Source of the DNA: an uncultured bacterium
GTDB lineage: Bacteria; Verrucomicrobiota; Kiritimatiellia; CAIKKV01
Reading direction: 5' to 3'
Assembly (NCBI GenBank): GCA_938038445.1
Contig: CALHRZ010000012.1
Span: 1-64,000, forward strand
Length of the DNA: 64,000 nt
The stretch's first letter is position 1. Each line of letters starts with the position of its first letter. The position numbers and the translations under genes were made by a program. The notes beneath the pieces are model-generated. The model was not told the origin of the DNA and ran no database searches. It saw nothing but the letters and a program-made list of their open reading frames with translations. This document shows, in pieces, positions 38,733-47,954 of this stretch.

Positions 38733-39919
38733 TTCGCCCCTTTGAACAATGTCTCATATTGCCGCGCCACCGCGGCGTGTCCATACCGCTCCTGAACCGT
38801 CCGACGGCCGGCCGTTCCCAGCCGCTGCGCAAGCGTAGGGTCGCTCCAAAGCCTCCGGAACGCCGCCTCCAGCGCCCCCGCATTCTCCGGCGGAATAACC
38901 AGGGCGTTCTCTCCATCTTCCACAATATCCCGTACGCCCCCAACCGCCGTGGTGATGCATGGCAGGCCGCAAGCCATCGCCTCAATCAGCGAAATGCCAA
39001 ACGCCTCGTTGAGGGTCGGAAAGACAAACACATCGGACGCCTGGAGCCAGGGGACGACGTCCGAAACATCCCCCGTGAACGTGACCCGCCGTTCCAGCCC
39101 GTTGGCCTTGCAAAAGGCACGCAGCTCGGCCTCGCAGTTCCCGATGTCGTTTCCCCCTCCCCCCACCAGCAGAAGATGCGCCTCGGGAAAATCATCCGCC
39201 AACCGATTCCAAGCCTGCAGCAAATGGGGCAATCCCTTCGATCGTACGAGCCGTCCCGTGTACAGAACGAGGGGACGGCAAGCCTCTAGCCCTAGCGCAT
39301 TCCGCAGCCGTTGCTTCTTTTCGGCCGTCGGAGGCGCAAAACGATCCTCGTCCACTGCATTCGGAATTCGGACAATTCGCTTGGCCTCCATGCCGGCCAT
39401 CGCCAATTCCTCCTCGATCGCTCGCGAAATGGCGACAAAGCGATCGGCCTTTTTCAACAGATGATTCCGAAAACGCACAAACCCGCGGAGCAACGGCACA
39501 GCCGCCCGAATCCCTTTCCGACGTAATCCTTCCTCAAAAAAGGCTCCGCTCATTTCGCCACAACTGACGGGCCGCAAGATGCAACACCATCCTTTTCTTC
39601 GGGCCGCAATAACCGCCGGACCCCCAAGCACCCGCACCCCTGCGCAATAAATCGCATCCGCTTCCCGAATCCCCAACAGGACCGGCAAAAGGCGTGCGCC
39701 AAATTGCCATTTCTTGATTGGACCATATCCTGTCGGTCCATAACGGAAAATGCGAATGCCTTCTCGTTCCTCGAAGGAGGGGTGTGCAGGCTCCCATCGC
39801 CGCGTAAGGACCGAAACCGTGTGGCCACACCGAGCCATATCCTCGGCCAATAGCCGCACTTGCGTCGGAGTCCCCCCCACCCGCGGCGAATAGCTCTCCG
39901 TCAGAAAAAGCAACCTCAT
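38729..39919 (-). CDS. Glycosyltransferase family 4
   Basis: LLFLTESYSPRVGGTPTQVRLLAEDMARCGH; VFVFPTLNEAFGISLIEAMACGLPCITTAVGGVRDIV. Confidence 0.92.
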   Translation of the reverse strand: MRLLFLTESYSPRVGGTPTQVRLLAEDMARCGHTVSVLTRRWEPAHPSFEEREGIRIFRYGPTGYGPIKKWQFGARLLPVLLGIREADAIYCAGVRVLGGPAVIAARRKGWCCILRPVSCGEMSGAFFEEGLRRKGIRAAVPLLRGFVRFRNHLLKKADRFVAISRAIEEELAMAGMEAKRIVRIPNAVDEDRFAPPTAEKKQRLRNALGLEACRPLVLYTGRLVRSKGLPHLLQAWNRLADDFPEAHLLLVGGGGNDIGNCEAELRAFCKANGLERRVTFTGDVSDVVPWLQASDVFVFPTLNEAFGISLIEAMACGLPCITTAVGGVRDIVEDGENALVIPPENAGALEAAFRRLWSDPTLAQRLGTAGRRTVQERYGHAAVARQYETLFKGAK

Positions 39920-42786
39920 CGCATATTCTCTTTCCATTCGGGTAGCAACGAACCCTTCGGAAGCTGAAGCGCCTTCCCATGACCGTGCGCTTCTTCAGCC
40001 GGTTCGCCTATTACGGTGATAAGGGACCATGCCGGCACTTCAAACGTGATCCGCCCTTCCGCCTCTCCCGCAGAAAACCTTCTTTCCGCGCCACCCACGG
40101 TGCGGACAATCCCATCATACCGCCAACCGGGGGGAGCGCCCGTGAGCTCCAACGAACGGGGCGCGTTATGATTGACGACATGCGCCACCCATCGCGGCCG
40201 CCCCTCCGGCCCCTTCCCCCTCAGCGCTACCGCTGCATCCGATCGTTCCGTTTCGACGCGCAATATCTCCGCGCCCCGCGGCGTGGTTTTCACCAACTGC
40301 TCGAGAAACCGAAAACGAAGAGTCTCTTCCAGCCGCATCGTTCCCGTTTCATTGGGGACGGTCCGCAGGAGAGGATAATCATCGGTGTACTCCCAGATCA
40401 GGATGGATTGCGGCTGGGCTTGCGCAAGCAACTGAAGATAGTGGGCGACTTCCCGGATCGCATAAAGAGGAAATTCGAATACATGAGGCGTCCGCCAAGC
40501 ATCGGCGTCCCACCCCGCTTCCATCACAAGGAGCGGCTTGCCAATGCGCCGCGCCAGCCCCTGCCATGCCGCATAGTCAGCGGCTGTCCCTCCTCCCCAG
40601 GAATGAAAAGATACCGCACCGAGGTAACGACGGGCAACGGGATCGTTGACCGCATACACGCCATAACTTGCGGTCTCGCGCGCGGAAGCAGTGTCCCCCA
40701 GCACCAGCCGGGTCCGAAACCCCCGCACGGAAAAATACTCGCCCATTCGACGGATCGCATCCCGGTGTTCTTCGGAAGAAAGCAGAACGCGGACTCCTTT
40801 GTCCGGCTCGTTGAAGGAAACAAGCTCCGGTTCGACGCCATAGCGGTTCTTCAGATGCTCTAAATACGTCCCCACGCTTTCGAGAAGTTCGGGCCATTGG
40901 GAAGGCGCGATCCGACGCCGAGACACCCACCGACCCATCGGCGGTCCCTCGTACATCCATTCCGGTAAATCCCAGACCGCAAGCGCAAGGGGAATGTTTT
41001 GGCGGCTAAGCCTTGCCGCCAATTCGAAACTTCGCCGCAGCGTCGACCCTTCCACATCGCGCGTTTCAAAATAGGCCCAATTGCTGGTTTGCGGTGATGC
41101 GTCATCGTTCTCCGGCTCCCACGCATGCAACGCCATTTCCAGCCGCGCCCGGACCGGGGAAAGCCGTTCGACAAGCGCAGTGGCGACCGGACTCTCCAAC
41201 CCATACACAAAATTGCCGCCAAACCCTTCAAATTGACTGGACGTTGGGGGTTCCCGCACGTTCACCCGCATGGGCTCCACCGCCGGACGACCCTGAAGGA
41301 AAATTTCCAAGGGAAGCCGGACGTTTATGCCCGCTTTCATCTGGGACCCCCGTACGACCGGCCAGTAAAGCGCATAATCGCTTTGCCCCCACGCCCGTTC
41401 ATCTTGCAGCGTTAAAGTCCTGGGCCGATCCAACCGAATCTCCAACGCATAGGGTCCGCTCTGTACCCGGACCCGATCCACACCGTCCGCAACCTGGAAC
41501 CGGGCCTCATCCAACGCTCGAGGTTCCGCTGGAAAAAGGGTTCGAGACATGACATTCGGTCCGCGCCAGAAAACCGCCTCTTCCTCGGAAAAGAGACGCA
41601 CCGGCAGAAAAAGGAAAATGAAAACGCCCTCAGAGACCACATCGTCCAAGGCGCCAACCGTGAGGGTAATTCGAACCCCGTTGGACACGGCTTCCACCCG
41701 TTGGGTATAGATCAGCGGCGCGGAATCTCGCAATCGCCATTCGCCGCTCCATTGCTCCCCCCCGTTCGGTTCCCTTTGATAAACGAGATTCGAAACCGTC
41801 AGAGGCCGAACCCCTGCCGTATCCGCCCACAAGGGTTCTACCGCACGAAGTTCGGAACGGATGGGCAGAAACATCCCCTCCCAGGACACCCCTTCGATCC
41901 GCCCCACACCATCAAAATGCAGCCGCCGCAATTCTGGCGCTTCCCCTCGGACAAGCCCCACAACCGCTAGCGAAAAAAGAAACCCGAAAACCGAAAATGC
42001 CCTGCGCGCGAAAAGACGAACCCCGATTCCAGAGTCCGAGGGAAGGAAAACCCATCGCCCGCGCGTGGCGGCGGCAAGAAGCCCCAAATAGACGACCCAG
42101 CCGGCAAGAAACGAGATCCCGATCGCTCCAGACCCGCTCGGCGTCCAAACCCGCTGAACAAGATGAATCGCGGCAATCATCACGGCCATCCCAAACACGA
42201 GCCACGCCGTCTGCCGGCAGGTCGTCGACAGACTGTGTCGGGATTCATACACCCCGAGAACGCTCACCATCGGAAAGGTGGCCATGAAACCTCCCAATCG
42301 TTTCTTGAGGACAACCAAAAACAAAATCACCACCACGATGATCGGAACCTTGATCCAAAAGGGAAGCGAAGTCCGATGCCCCGGTTCGGAGGGCGCTGGA
42401 AAACGAAGGAACACCCCCAACCCAACTCCTGCCGCCCCAAACCCTGCCATCCAAAAAGCAGCGGCCGTTTGGGGAATCCAGGAGTTAATCAGGGTTGCCA
42501 TTCCGCTATAGGCCAGCGCGCAGATCCCGATGGCAGGCGCCGCCGGCCACCCCGCGCGCCGGATCAACAAACGGACCCCATGCATGTATCCGAGCAACCC
42601 CACCAAACCCGCGAAATGAGAGGCGGTCACTTCCCCCCCCAAAGAAAGCGTAGCCAACGTGAAGGGAAACGGCAGGGCGAGAACAAAGGCCTTCCATGCC
42701 GGATGGCGGATCCAGGCGATCGCCGTGCTCATCGCCGCAACAACGATCAGCAACCCCCAATCCCACGCCGTGAAATGCAATTCCAT
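39916..42786 (-). CDS. Polytopic membrane region fused to extracytoplasmic glycoside-hydrolase-like (GH30/GH39-clan) domain
   Basis: About 8-9 hydrophobic helices in first ~290 aa; FEGFGGNFVYGLESPVATALVERLSPVRARLEMAL, VSFNEPDKG, VSFHSWGGG, LLVMEAGWDADAW, ILIWEYTDDYP. Confidence 0.7.
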   Translation of the reverse strand: MELHFTAWDWGLLIVVAAMSTAIAWIRHPAWKAFVLALPFPFTLATLSLGGEVTASHFAGLVGLLGYMHGVRLLIRRAGWPAAPAIGICALAYSGMATLINSWIPQTAAAFWMAGFGAAGVGLGVFLRFPAPSEPGHRTSLPFWIKVPIIVVVILFLVVLKKRLGGFMATFPMVSVLGVYESRHSLSTTCRQTAWLVFGMAVMIAAIHLVQRVWTPSGSGAIGISFLAGWVVYLGLLAAATRGRWVFLPSDSGIGVRLFARRAFSVFGFLFSLAVVGLVRGEAPELRRLHFDGVGRIEGVSWEGMFLPIRSELRAVEPLWADTAGVRPLTVSNLVYQREPNGGEQWSGEWRLRDSAPLIYTQRVEAVSNGVRITLTVGALDDVVSEGVFIFLFLPVRLFSEEEAVFWRGPNVMSRTLFPAEPRALDEARFQVADGVDRVRVQSGPYALEIRLDRPRTLTLQDERAWGQSDYALYWPVVRGSQMKAGINVRLPLEIFLQGRPAVEPMRVNVREPPTSSQFEGFGGNFVYGLESPVATALVERLSPVRARLEMALHAWEPENDDASPQTSNWAYFETRDVEGSTLRRSFELAARLSRQNIPLALAVWDLPEWMYEGPPMGRWVSRRRIAPSQWPELLESVGTYLEHLKNRYGVEPELVSFNEPDKGVRVLLSSEEHRDAIRRMGEYFSVRGFRTRLVLGDTASARETASYGVYAVNDPVARRYLGAVSFHSWGGGTAADYAAWQGLARRIGKPLLVMEAGWDADAWRTPHVFEFPLYAIREVAHYLQLLAQAQPQSILIWEYTDDYPLLRTVPNETGTMRLEETLRFRFLEQLVKTTPRGAEILRVETERSDAAVALRGKGPEGRPRWVAHVVNHNAPRSLELTGAPPGWRYDGIVRTVGGAERRFSAGEAEGRITFEVPAWSLITVIGEPAEEAHGHGKALQLPKGSLLPEWKENMR

Positions 42787-42795
42787 CCGCGCGTT

Positions 42796-43953
42796 TTATC
42801 CCCAAGTGAATCGGGCCACTTCCGGTCGCTCCGGCCATTCCAACCCCGGCTTGGGACCCCGCTGCCAACGGAAAACGGTTTCCCCATCCGAACGCCGCAC
42901 AGTCGCCACTGTTTGCAGGGTATATTCCCTCAAGGATTGTTGCGGATGCAACTGAACTCCATCTTTGCGGAGACCCTCTGGAAATGGCGTGGTAAAAAGC
43001 CGAAAGATCTCTTCCACCCCAATCGTCCGCTTCTCTTTCAAAAAATCCGACAGCATCCGTTCGGCCCGATCGCAAGCCGCCCAAAAAGCAATATCCGGTC
43101 CTTCCTCCATCGAAAGCCCAAACCGGGCCCGATGAGCCCTCCGTTTGGCAGCTTGATAACGCCCTTGCGGAGAGTTCGGATCCCGGCAGACCATTCCGCT
43201 CACCCAACTCCGGCCCGTCTCATCCGGCGGGTACACCTCCAGAAAGTTGAAGCTGCATTTTTCGATCGCGACCGATCGTTTTTGGGCATCCCGCAAAACG
43301 ATATTGCTCCAACCCCAGAAAAAACGGTAGCGGGTCAAAAATTGAACCGCTCCCGGCACATCATCGCAATAGGCTTGAAGCATCTGTCGAATCGGCAGGG
43401 GAAACAACTCCGGCGGTTCGTCGTCTTCATGAAGTCCGCTGCCGACCCCATCCAGCACCAGGAATCGAGCCGGCGGGCGAGATCGCGTCCCTCCTTTCAA
43501 GGGAGGATGAGGAACCCAAAAGGTATCCGGATCGTCCACATTCTTGATGTGCAGTTCGCCGCCATCGGTTTCAGGGCAGTAGGCAACCCGACATCGCTCA
43601 ATACGTGCCGGTTTCGCTCGGCAGTATCCCCGAAACGCCAAGTATTCATTAAGACTTCGTAAAACCCCCATCTCAAAATCCGAAAGTCCTGCCCGCGCTT
43701 GAATCTCCCGGTCGATCGCACGAACTCGGTCTACCCAAAACGGGGACTCCGGATATTGAACCGAAGAGGGAACGCGTTCCATCCGTTCCCGGTGAAAATC
43801 CGCCAGTCCTGCCAGCAGCGAATCGCGATCCACATAGGGAGCGTCCGCCAGCTTTCGCGCAACCTGCCCTTCGATCAACGCATGGCGTTCCTCGTGGAGC
43901 CGGTTCAGTTCGGCCTGCACCGCTTCTTCAACAGTCGGAATCGAAATCCGCAT
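42796..43953 (-). CDS. Hypothetical protein, possibly C45-like (acyl-CoA:6-APA acyltransferase-like) Ntn hydrolase
   Basis: CRVAYCPETDGGELHIKNVDDP resembles the C45 nucleophile region; WGWSNIVLRDAQKRSVAIEKCSFNF. Family call is weak. Confidence 0.5.
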   Translation of the reverse strand: MRISIPTVEEAVQAELNRLHEERHALIEGQVARKLADAPYVDRDSLLAGLADFHRERMERVPSSVQYPESPFWVDRVRAIDREIQARAGLSDFEMGVLRSLNEYLAFRGYCRAKPARIERCRVAYCPETDGGELHIKNVDDPDTFWVPHPPLKGGTRSRPPARFLVLDGVGSGLHEDDEPPELFPLPIRQMLQAYCDDVPGAVQFLTRYRFFWGWSNIVLRDAQKRSVAIEKCSFNFLEVYPPDETGRSWVSGMVCRDPNSPQGRYQAAKRRAHRARFGLSMEEGPDIAFWAACDRAERMLSDFLKEKRTIGVEEIFRLFTTPFPEGLRKDGVQLHPQQSLREYTLQTVATVRRSDGETVFRWQRGPKPGLEWPERPEVARFTWG

Positions 43954-43955
43954 TT

Positions 43956-46403
43956 TCACGCGCTTTCCCCTGGTTTGCGGTCGGAGGAAAAACTCCTTTT
44001 GCCCCTCACAACCCGTGCGAAAGACCGTCCTGAACGAATCCGGGCGGCAGAAGGGTAGTCGTACCGCTCCAGAAGCCCCGACCTCCACGCATGTCCCAGA
44101 ATGCGCATCAGCCCTCGATAGGACATGGCAACCGGTTTTGCACTGCCGCCGCCCGCGACCCCTTGCCCATATCCATAGGTCTTGTCCAGCAGCAATTCGG
44201 CCAAATCAAGAAAGCGGCGATCGCCAGTCCGTTCATACCCGATCCCCAGAGCAACGCCAAAATCCACACCCCGCATTTCGCCTTCACGAGCAGCACGAAG
44301 AGCCTCATCGGCCAGATCGCGGCAAAACGCTTTGAGCCAGTCCGTCGCTTCTCGGCGTCCGCTCCATTCGGCATACAGGTCCACACCTTCCATCATGCTG
44401 GCGTAACCAAAGAAGTTATCCACGATCTGCCGATTCATCGAACGCCGATCGTTGCCCGCCGAGAGATTGATCGCCCCATGAAAACCGGACCGGTCAAAAG
44501 CGATCAGACTATTGACCATTTCCTCCAGAAGAGGCCGAAACCGTTCTTCTCCCGTCACGTCGACCAAACAGGCAAGCGCCAGAACCGACCAACCGATCTC
44601 CCGGTTGAATCCCCACAAAACCGAACGGAGTTCGGGATCGGTAAAATTCTCAACCGTCTTGTCTCCCAGCGCTAGCGCCACCTCCAGCGCATCGTCATCG
44701 CCTGTCAGACAATAATATTCGAGCAACCCCTGGGTCCAGAAATGGCTGGGATAAGCGCCGGTTGTCGTGTGCCTCGCCGAATGGGCCGGCGTCGCCCGAT
44801 GCAGCCATCGGTGGTCGGAATAGTGCAAAAAATCCACTTCGATGTTGTGGCGCGCCGCCAGCCGAAGCGTCTCCCACAACTCGAAACGACCGGTTCGCAT
44901 CAATTCTTGGCAGAAGGTGTGGATCGCATCATACTCGTTGTTCGTCCACACCGGCTCATGGCAATCCAGGTAAGTCTGTGTCGGATGACTCCTCGGGAAA
45001 CGGCGCGGAATGTCCGGCGCTCCGGCCAGCTTCGGCACCAGGTCCTCGCTGATGATCGCGTAGCCGCTATTGTAATGGGAATCGGTATCGCCGGCGTCGA
45101 ACTTGGCGGAGGGCATGTCCAGCCGGACCAGATCGCGGATATTCTCCTCGATCCGGATGTGCTGCCCAAACGGAAGAACCCGGTCCTGGCCGAATGCGCT
45201 GCATCGGGCAATCCATGCGGGGTCCGGACACCCCCGCCCCTCATGCATCAGAGCCGAAAGGAAGGCCGCCACTCCTTCGGGCGCTTGCCGAGGCGCATTG
45301 GAGCTCTTCACGGTTCCCTGACCCGGCGCGGGATTGTTCAGAAATGCAAAAACGATTGTGTGCCGTTTCGACCGCCCCTGAGGCAATTCCAACGGCTCTG
45401 CGGTGGACGGCCAGACTTCGACCGCCATTCGATTGCCCTCGCTGCAGATTCGATTAGGCTTGGTCTTGGTAAAATCGGCCACCTGAACGTACACTGCGTG
45501 TTCGCTCCCCACCACCCCGAGCCAATCCGCCGTGTCGACCAGGGGCGGATGCAAATAAAAGGGATAGGCCACGTCATCCCGCAACATGGCCGGATCTTCC
45601 ACATGCGAGCCGGCGCGCGAAAAATCGGCCGCAATCGCAACCGGCTCCGGGTTCAACACATGGCGACTGACGTAGAAAAGTCCATAATTCTTCTGAAGAA
45701 AATGACGCAGGCTCGCGTCTCCCACATTCCATCGGCTTTCCAACCCCACGACCTGAAGACGCTCCGTCGGATGGCCCGGTTCCCGATGAAAGAAATGATA
45801 ATCAAGCCGCAGTACAGGCCATCCAACCCACACTTCGACATCAAGACGGTAATGCAAACGGCGAGCCCCGTCCGCTTGACGATGTTCCCCTTCCACGCGA
45901 AGCCGAACCCGTTGAGCGGTCGCGTCAAGAAGCCGAACCGACCGCTTCCTTTCGTAGGCGGTCGTCGCGTCATCTACCCGCAGCCGAAGATCGGCCGGAT
46001 CGGCCAAATAAGAGTGCCCATCGCACCGAATCGAACCAAAAAGGCCGGGACCCTTTTCAAGAACGGTAAACTCCAGCCGGTCGCTCCTCACCCGCCAACC
46101 GCCAGCCATCGGCTCGACCATCATCGCCCCCCCTGTAGAAGGCGCTTTGGACCGAATCAACTCGTGCGGTCCTGCCTGCCGGGCCTCGAATTGCACAAGC
46201 CCCCATCGCAGGGAGCCGTCTCGATGACGAACCAACGGGCGAAGACCCACCGGACGAACTTCACCGTCAGGCGCACGGGCTGCCAAAGATTCGCCCTCTT
46301 TTAGATAACCTTGGGGAAAAGGGATCCCAACACAGATCGGAAGCCCCGCCGGATAGTCACGGCCGTAGGCTGAATGCACAACAGGAACAGCGGTGTTTTT
46401 CAT
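43956..46403 (-). CDS. PcRGLX/YetA-like protein (rhamnogalacturonan lyase-type)
   Basis: YPAGLPICVGIPFPQGYLKEGESLAARAPDGEVRPVGLRPLVRHRDGSLRWGLVQFEA; helical toroid-like C-terminal half. Confidence 0.68.
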   Translation of the reverse strand: MKNTAVPVVHSAYGRDYPAGLPICVGIPFPQGYLKEGESLAARAPDGEVRPVGLRPLVRHRDGSLRWGLVQFEARQAGPHELIRSKAPSTGGAMMVEPMAGGWRVRSDRLEFTVLEKGPGLFGSIRCDGHSYLADPADLRLRVDDATTAYERKRSVRLLDATAQRVRLRVEGEHRQADGARRLHYRLDVEVWVGWPVLRLDYHFFHREPGHPTERLQVVGLESRWNVGDASLRHFLQKNYGLFYVSRHVLNPEPVAIAADFSRAGSHVEDPAMLRDDVAYPFYLHPPLVDTADWLGVVGSEHAVYVQVADFTKTKPNRICSEGNRMAVEVWPSTAEPLELPQGRSKRHTIVFAFLNNPAPGQGTVKSSNAPRQAPEGVAAFLSALMHEGRGCPDPAWIARCSAFGQDRVLPFGQHIRIEENIRDLVRLDMPSAKFDAGDTDSHYNSGYAIISEDLVPKLAGAPDIPRRFPRSHPTQTYLDCHEPVWTNNEYDAIHTFCQELMRTGRFELWETLRLAARHNIEVDFLHYSDHRWLHRATPAHSARHTTTGAYPSHFWTQGLLEYYCLTGDDDALEVALALGDKTVENFTDPELRSVLWGFNREIGWSVLALACLVDVTGEERFRPLLEEMVNSLIAFDRSGFHGAINLSAGNDRRSMNRQIVDNFFGYASMMEGVDLYAEWSGRREATDWLKAFCRDLADEALRAAREGEMRGVDFGVALGIGYERTGDRRFLDLAELLLDKTYGYGQGVAGGGSAKPVAMSYRGLMRILGHAWRSGLLERYDYPSAARIRSGRSFARVVRGKRSFSSDRKPGESA

Positions 46404-46763
46404 GCTGAAAAAAGATAAACAAAAAAGGGAGTTCTGTCCACGTATTAGGCGGCAGCCGCCCCCGCCTCCGCTTCGCCGCGAACGCCGTTACCCCCAGGGG
46501 AATCGGGCCGCTCAACCAGATAAACCCCATGATTCTCTCACGGCCGACCCGCATGGAAAAAAACGCCGCTTCCGTCAGGCAAAGCAAAAGAGTAAGGAAA
46601 GGGTTCATGATTGGTCCCTTTGAAACATGTGGAGGAATAGCGGCACAGCAGATATTCATTCCAACCCGCTTCTTTGTCTGTGAGAATTCTCCCTCGACCT
46701 CTTTTAGGGTTTGGCCCCCAGCACCCCCAACCCGAACCTCATCAAACCCACGGCAGGGAGAGC

Positions 46764-46794
46764 GGCTTCCGGCACAGGACGGCCGGATCTGCTG
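46764..46794 (+). repeat. Solitary degenerate copy of the left-edge palindromic repeat
   Basis: GGCTTCCGGCACAGGACGGCCGGATCTGCTG versus GGCTTCCGGCACAGAGTGCCGGAACTACAG. Confidence 0.6.
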
Positions 46795-46824
46795 AATTTC
46801 ATCCATCCCTTCGCAAGGCGCACT

Positions 46825-46853
46825 TGACTTTTACCCCGGATATCTGGACGATG
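46825..46853 (+). promoter_or_regulatory. Possible sigma70-like promoter
   Basis: TTGACT, 17-nt spacer, GACGAT, upstream of ATG 46895 with AAAGGAA SD. Weak -10. Confidence 0.35.
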
Positions 46854-46894
46854 AATAGCACTGCGGCTTCCCGCCAAAAAGAAAGGAACGTTCG

Positions 46895-47944
46895 ATGGCC
46901 TCATCGAAACCGATTGCAGTGGGAATTCTGGGTTATGGCCGGGCCGGCTGTGAAATGCAAGCCAAGGAATTGTCGGAACGCCGAGATAAATTCCTAATCG
47001 CAGCCGTATGCGATGTGCTTGAAGAACGAAGAAAAGCCGCCGAGACCGCCCACGGTTGCCGGACTTACGCACGCATGGAAGACATGCTGGCCGATCCCGA
47101 TATAGAACTCGTCAGCATCGCCACCCGCTCCTGCGATCACTATGCGCACGCGTGCCTTGCCCTCCGCGCTCGCAAAATCGTTTTCGTCGAAAAACCCATG
47201 ACGACCACGCTGGCGGATGCAAAACGGCTCCGTGCGCTGGCCGCCCGATACCACGACGCCCTTTTCGTCCGCCATAACCGCCGATTCGAACCGGTCTTCC
47301 AGCACGTTCGAGAAATCATCGCCTCGGGCCTTCTCGGCCAGGTCTTCGAAATCAAACTCCGACGCAACTCCTATCACCGACGCGACGACTGGCAGACCCT
47401 CCTCCGTTACGGCGGGGGGCAACTCCTCAACTGGGGCCCCCATATCGTGGACCACGCCCTTCAGTTCCTCCAAACACCGCCCGTGAGCCTGTGGTCCGAC
47501 TTGAAGCGTGTGGCCGCTGTCGGCGATGCCGAAGATCACCTGAAAATCGTTCTCCGAAATGCCCAAGGATTGGTCGTGGATCTCGAAATCAGCGGCGGAA
47601 GCGCCCTCAGCGAACCCCAATACCTCGTGATCGGAACCCGCGGCGCTCTTTCCGCAACCGGCAATAAAATCCATCTTCGGTACTTAAACCCAAAAGTCAG
47701 GCTCCCCCAACGGAAGGTCAACCCCGGCACCCCTAAAGGCGGGTTCGGAAGCCCTGAAAACCTGCCATGGATCGAAGAAGAAATGGAAGCCGCGCCAAAA
47801 GAAAAAGCCGGCATGACGATCATCTGGGATTATCTCTACGACACGGTCCGAAAAGGAAAGCCCTTCCCCATTACCCTCAACCAAGCAGTAGCCGTCATGG
47901 AAGTCATCGAACGGACTCGAAAAGGAACACCCTTCGAACTCTAA
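46895..47944 (+). CDS. Gfo/Idh/MocA family oxidoreductase
   Basis: VGILGYGRAGCEMQAKEL; SIATRSCDHYAHACLALRARKIVFVEKPMTTTLADAKRLRALA; VRHNRRFEP. Confidence 0.92.
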   Translation: MASSKPIAVGILGYGRAGCEMQAKELSERRDKFLIAAVCDVLEERRKAAETAHGCRTYARMEDMLADPDIELVSIATRSCDHYAHACLALRARKIVFVEKPMTTTLADAKRLRALAARYHDALFVRHNRRFEPVFQHVREIIASGLLGQVFEIKLRRNSYHRRDDWQTLLRYGGGQLLNWGPHIVDHALQFLQTPPVSLWSDLKRVAAVGDAEDHLKIVLRNAQGLVVDLEISGGSALSEPQYLVIGTRGALSATGNKIHLRYLNPKVRLPQRKVNPGTPKGGFGSPENLPWIEEEMEAAPKEKAGMTIIWDYLYDTVRKGKPFPITLNQAVAVMEVIERTRKGTPFEL

Positions 47945-47954
47945 GGCAAAACCG

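Noticed and set aside
37506-38795. 429-aa plus-strand ORF
   Set aside because: Antisense of the pectate-lyase-like N-terminal region of the 1504-aa protein; no recognisable domain.
44742-46304. 520-aa plus-strand ORF
   Set aside because: Antisense to the PcRGLX-like gene; Arg/His/Pro-rich composition typical of a shadow frame.
46357-46806. 149-aa minus-strand ORF with a hydrophobic MNPFLTLLLCLTEAAFFSM segment
   Set aside because: Considered as a small membrane protein but it has no SD or homology signal, overlaps the start of the 815-aa gene and includes the degenerate repeat; insufficient support.
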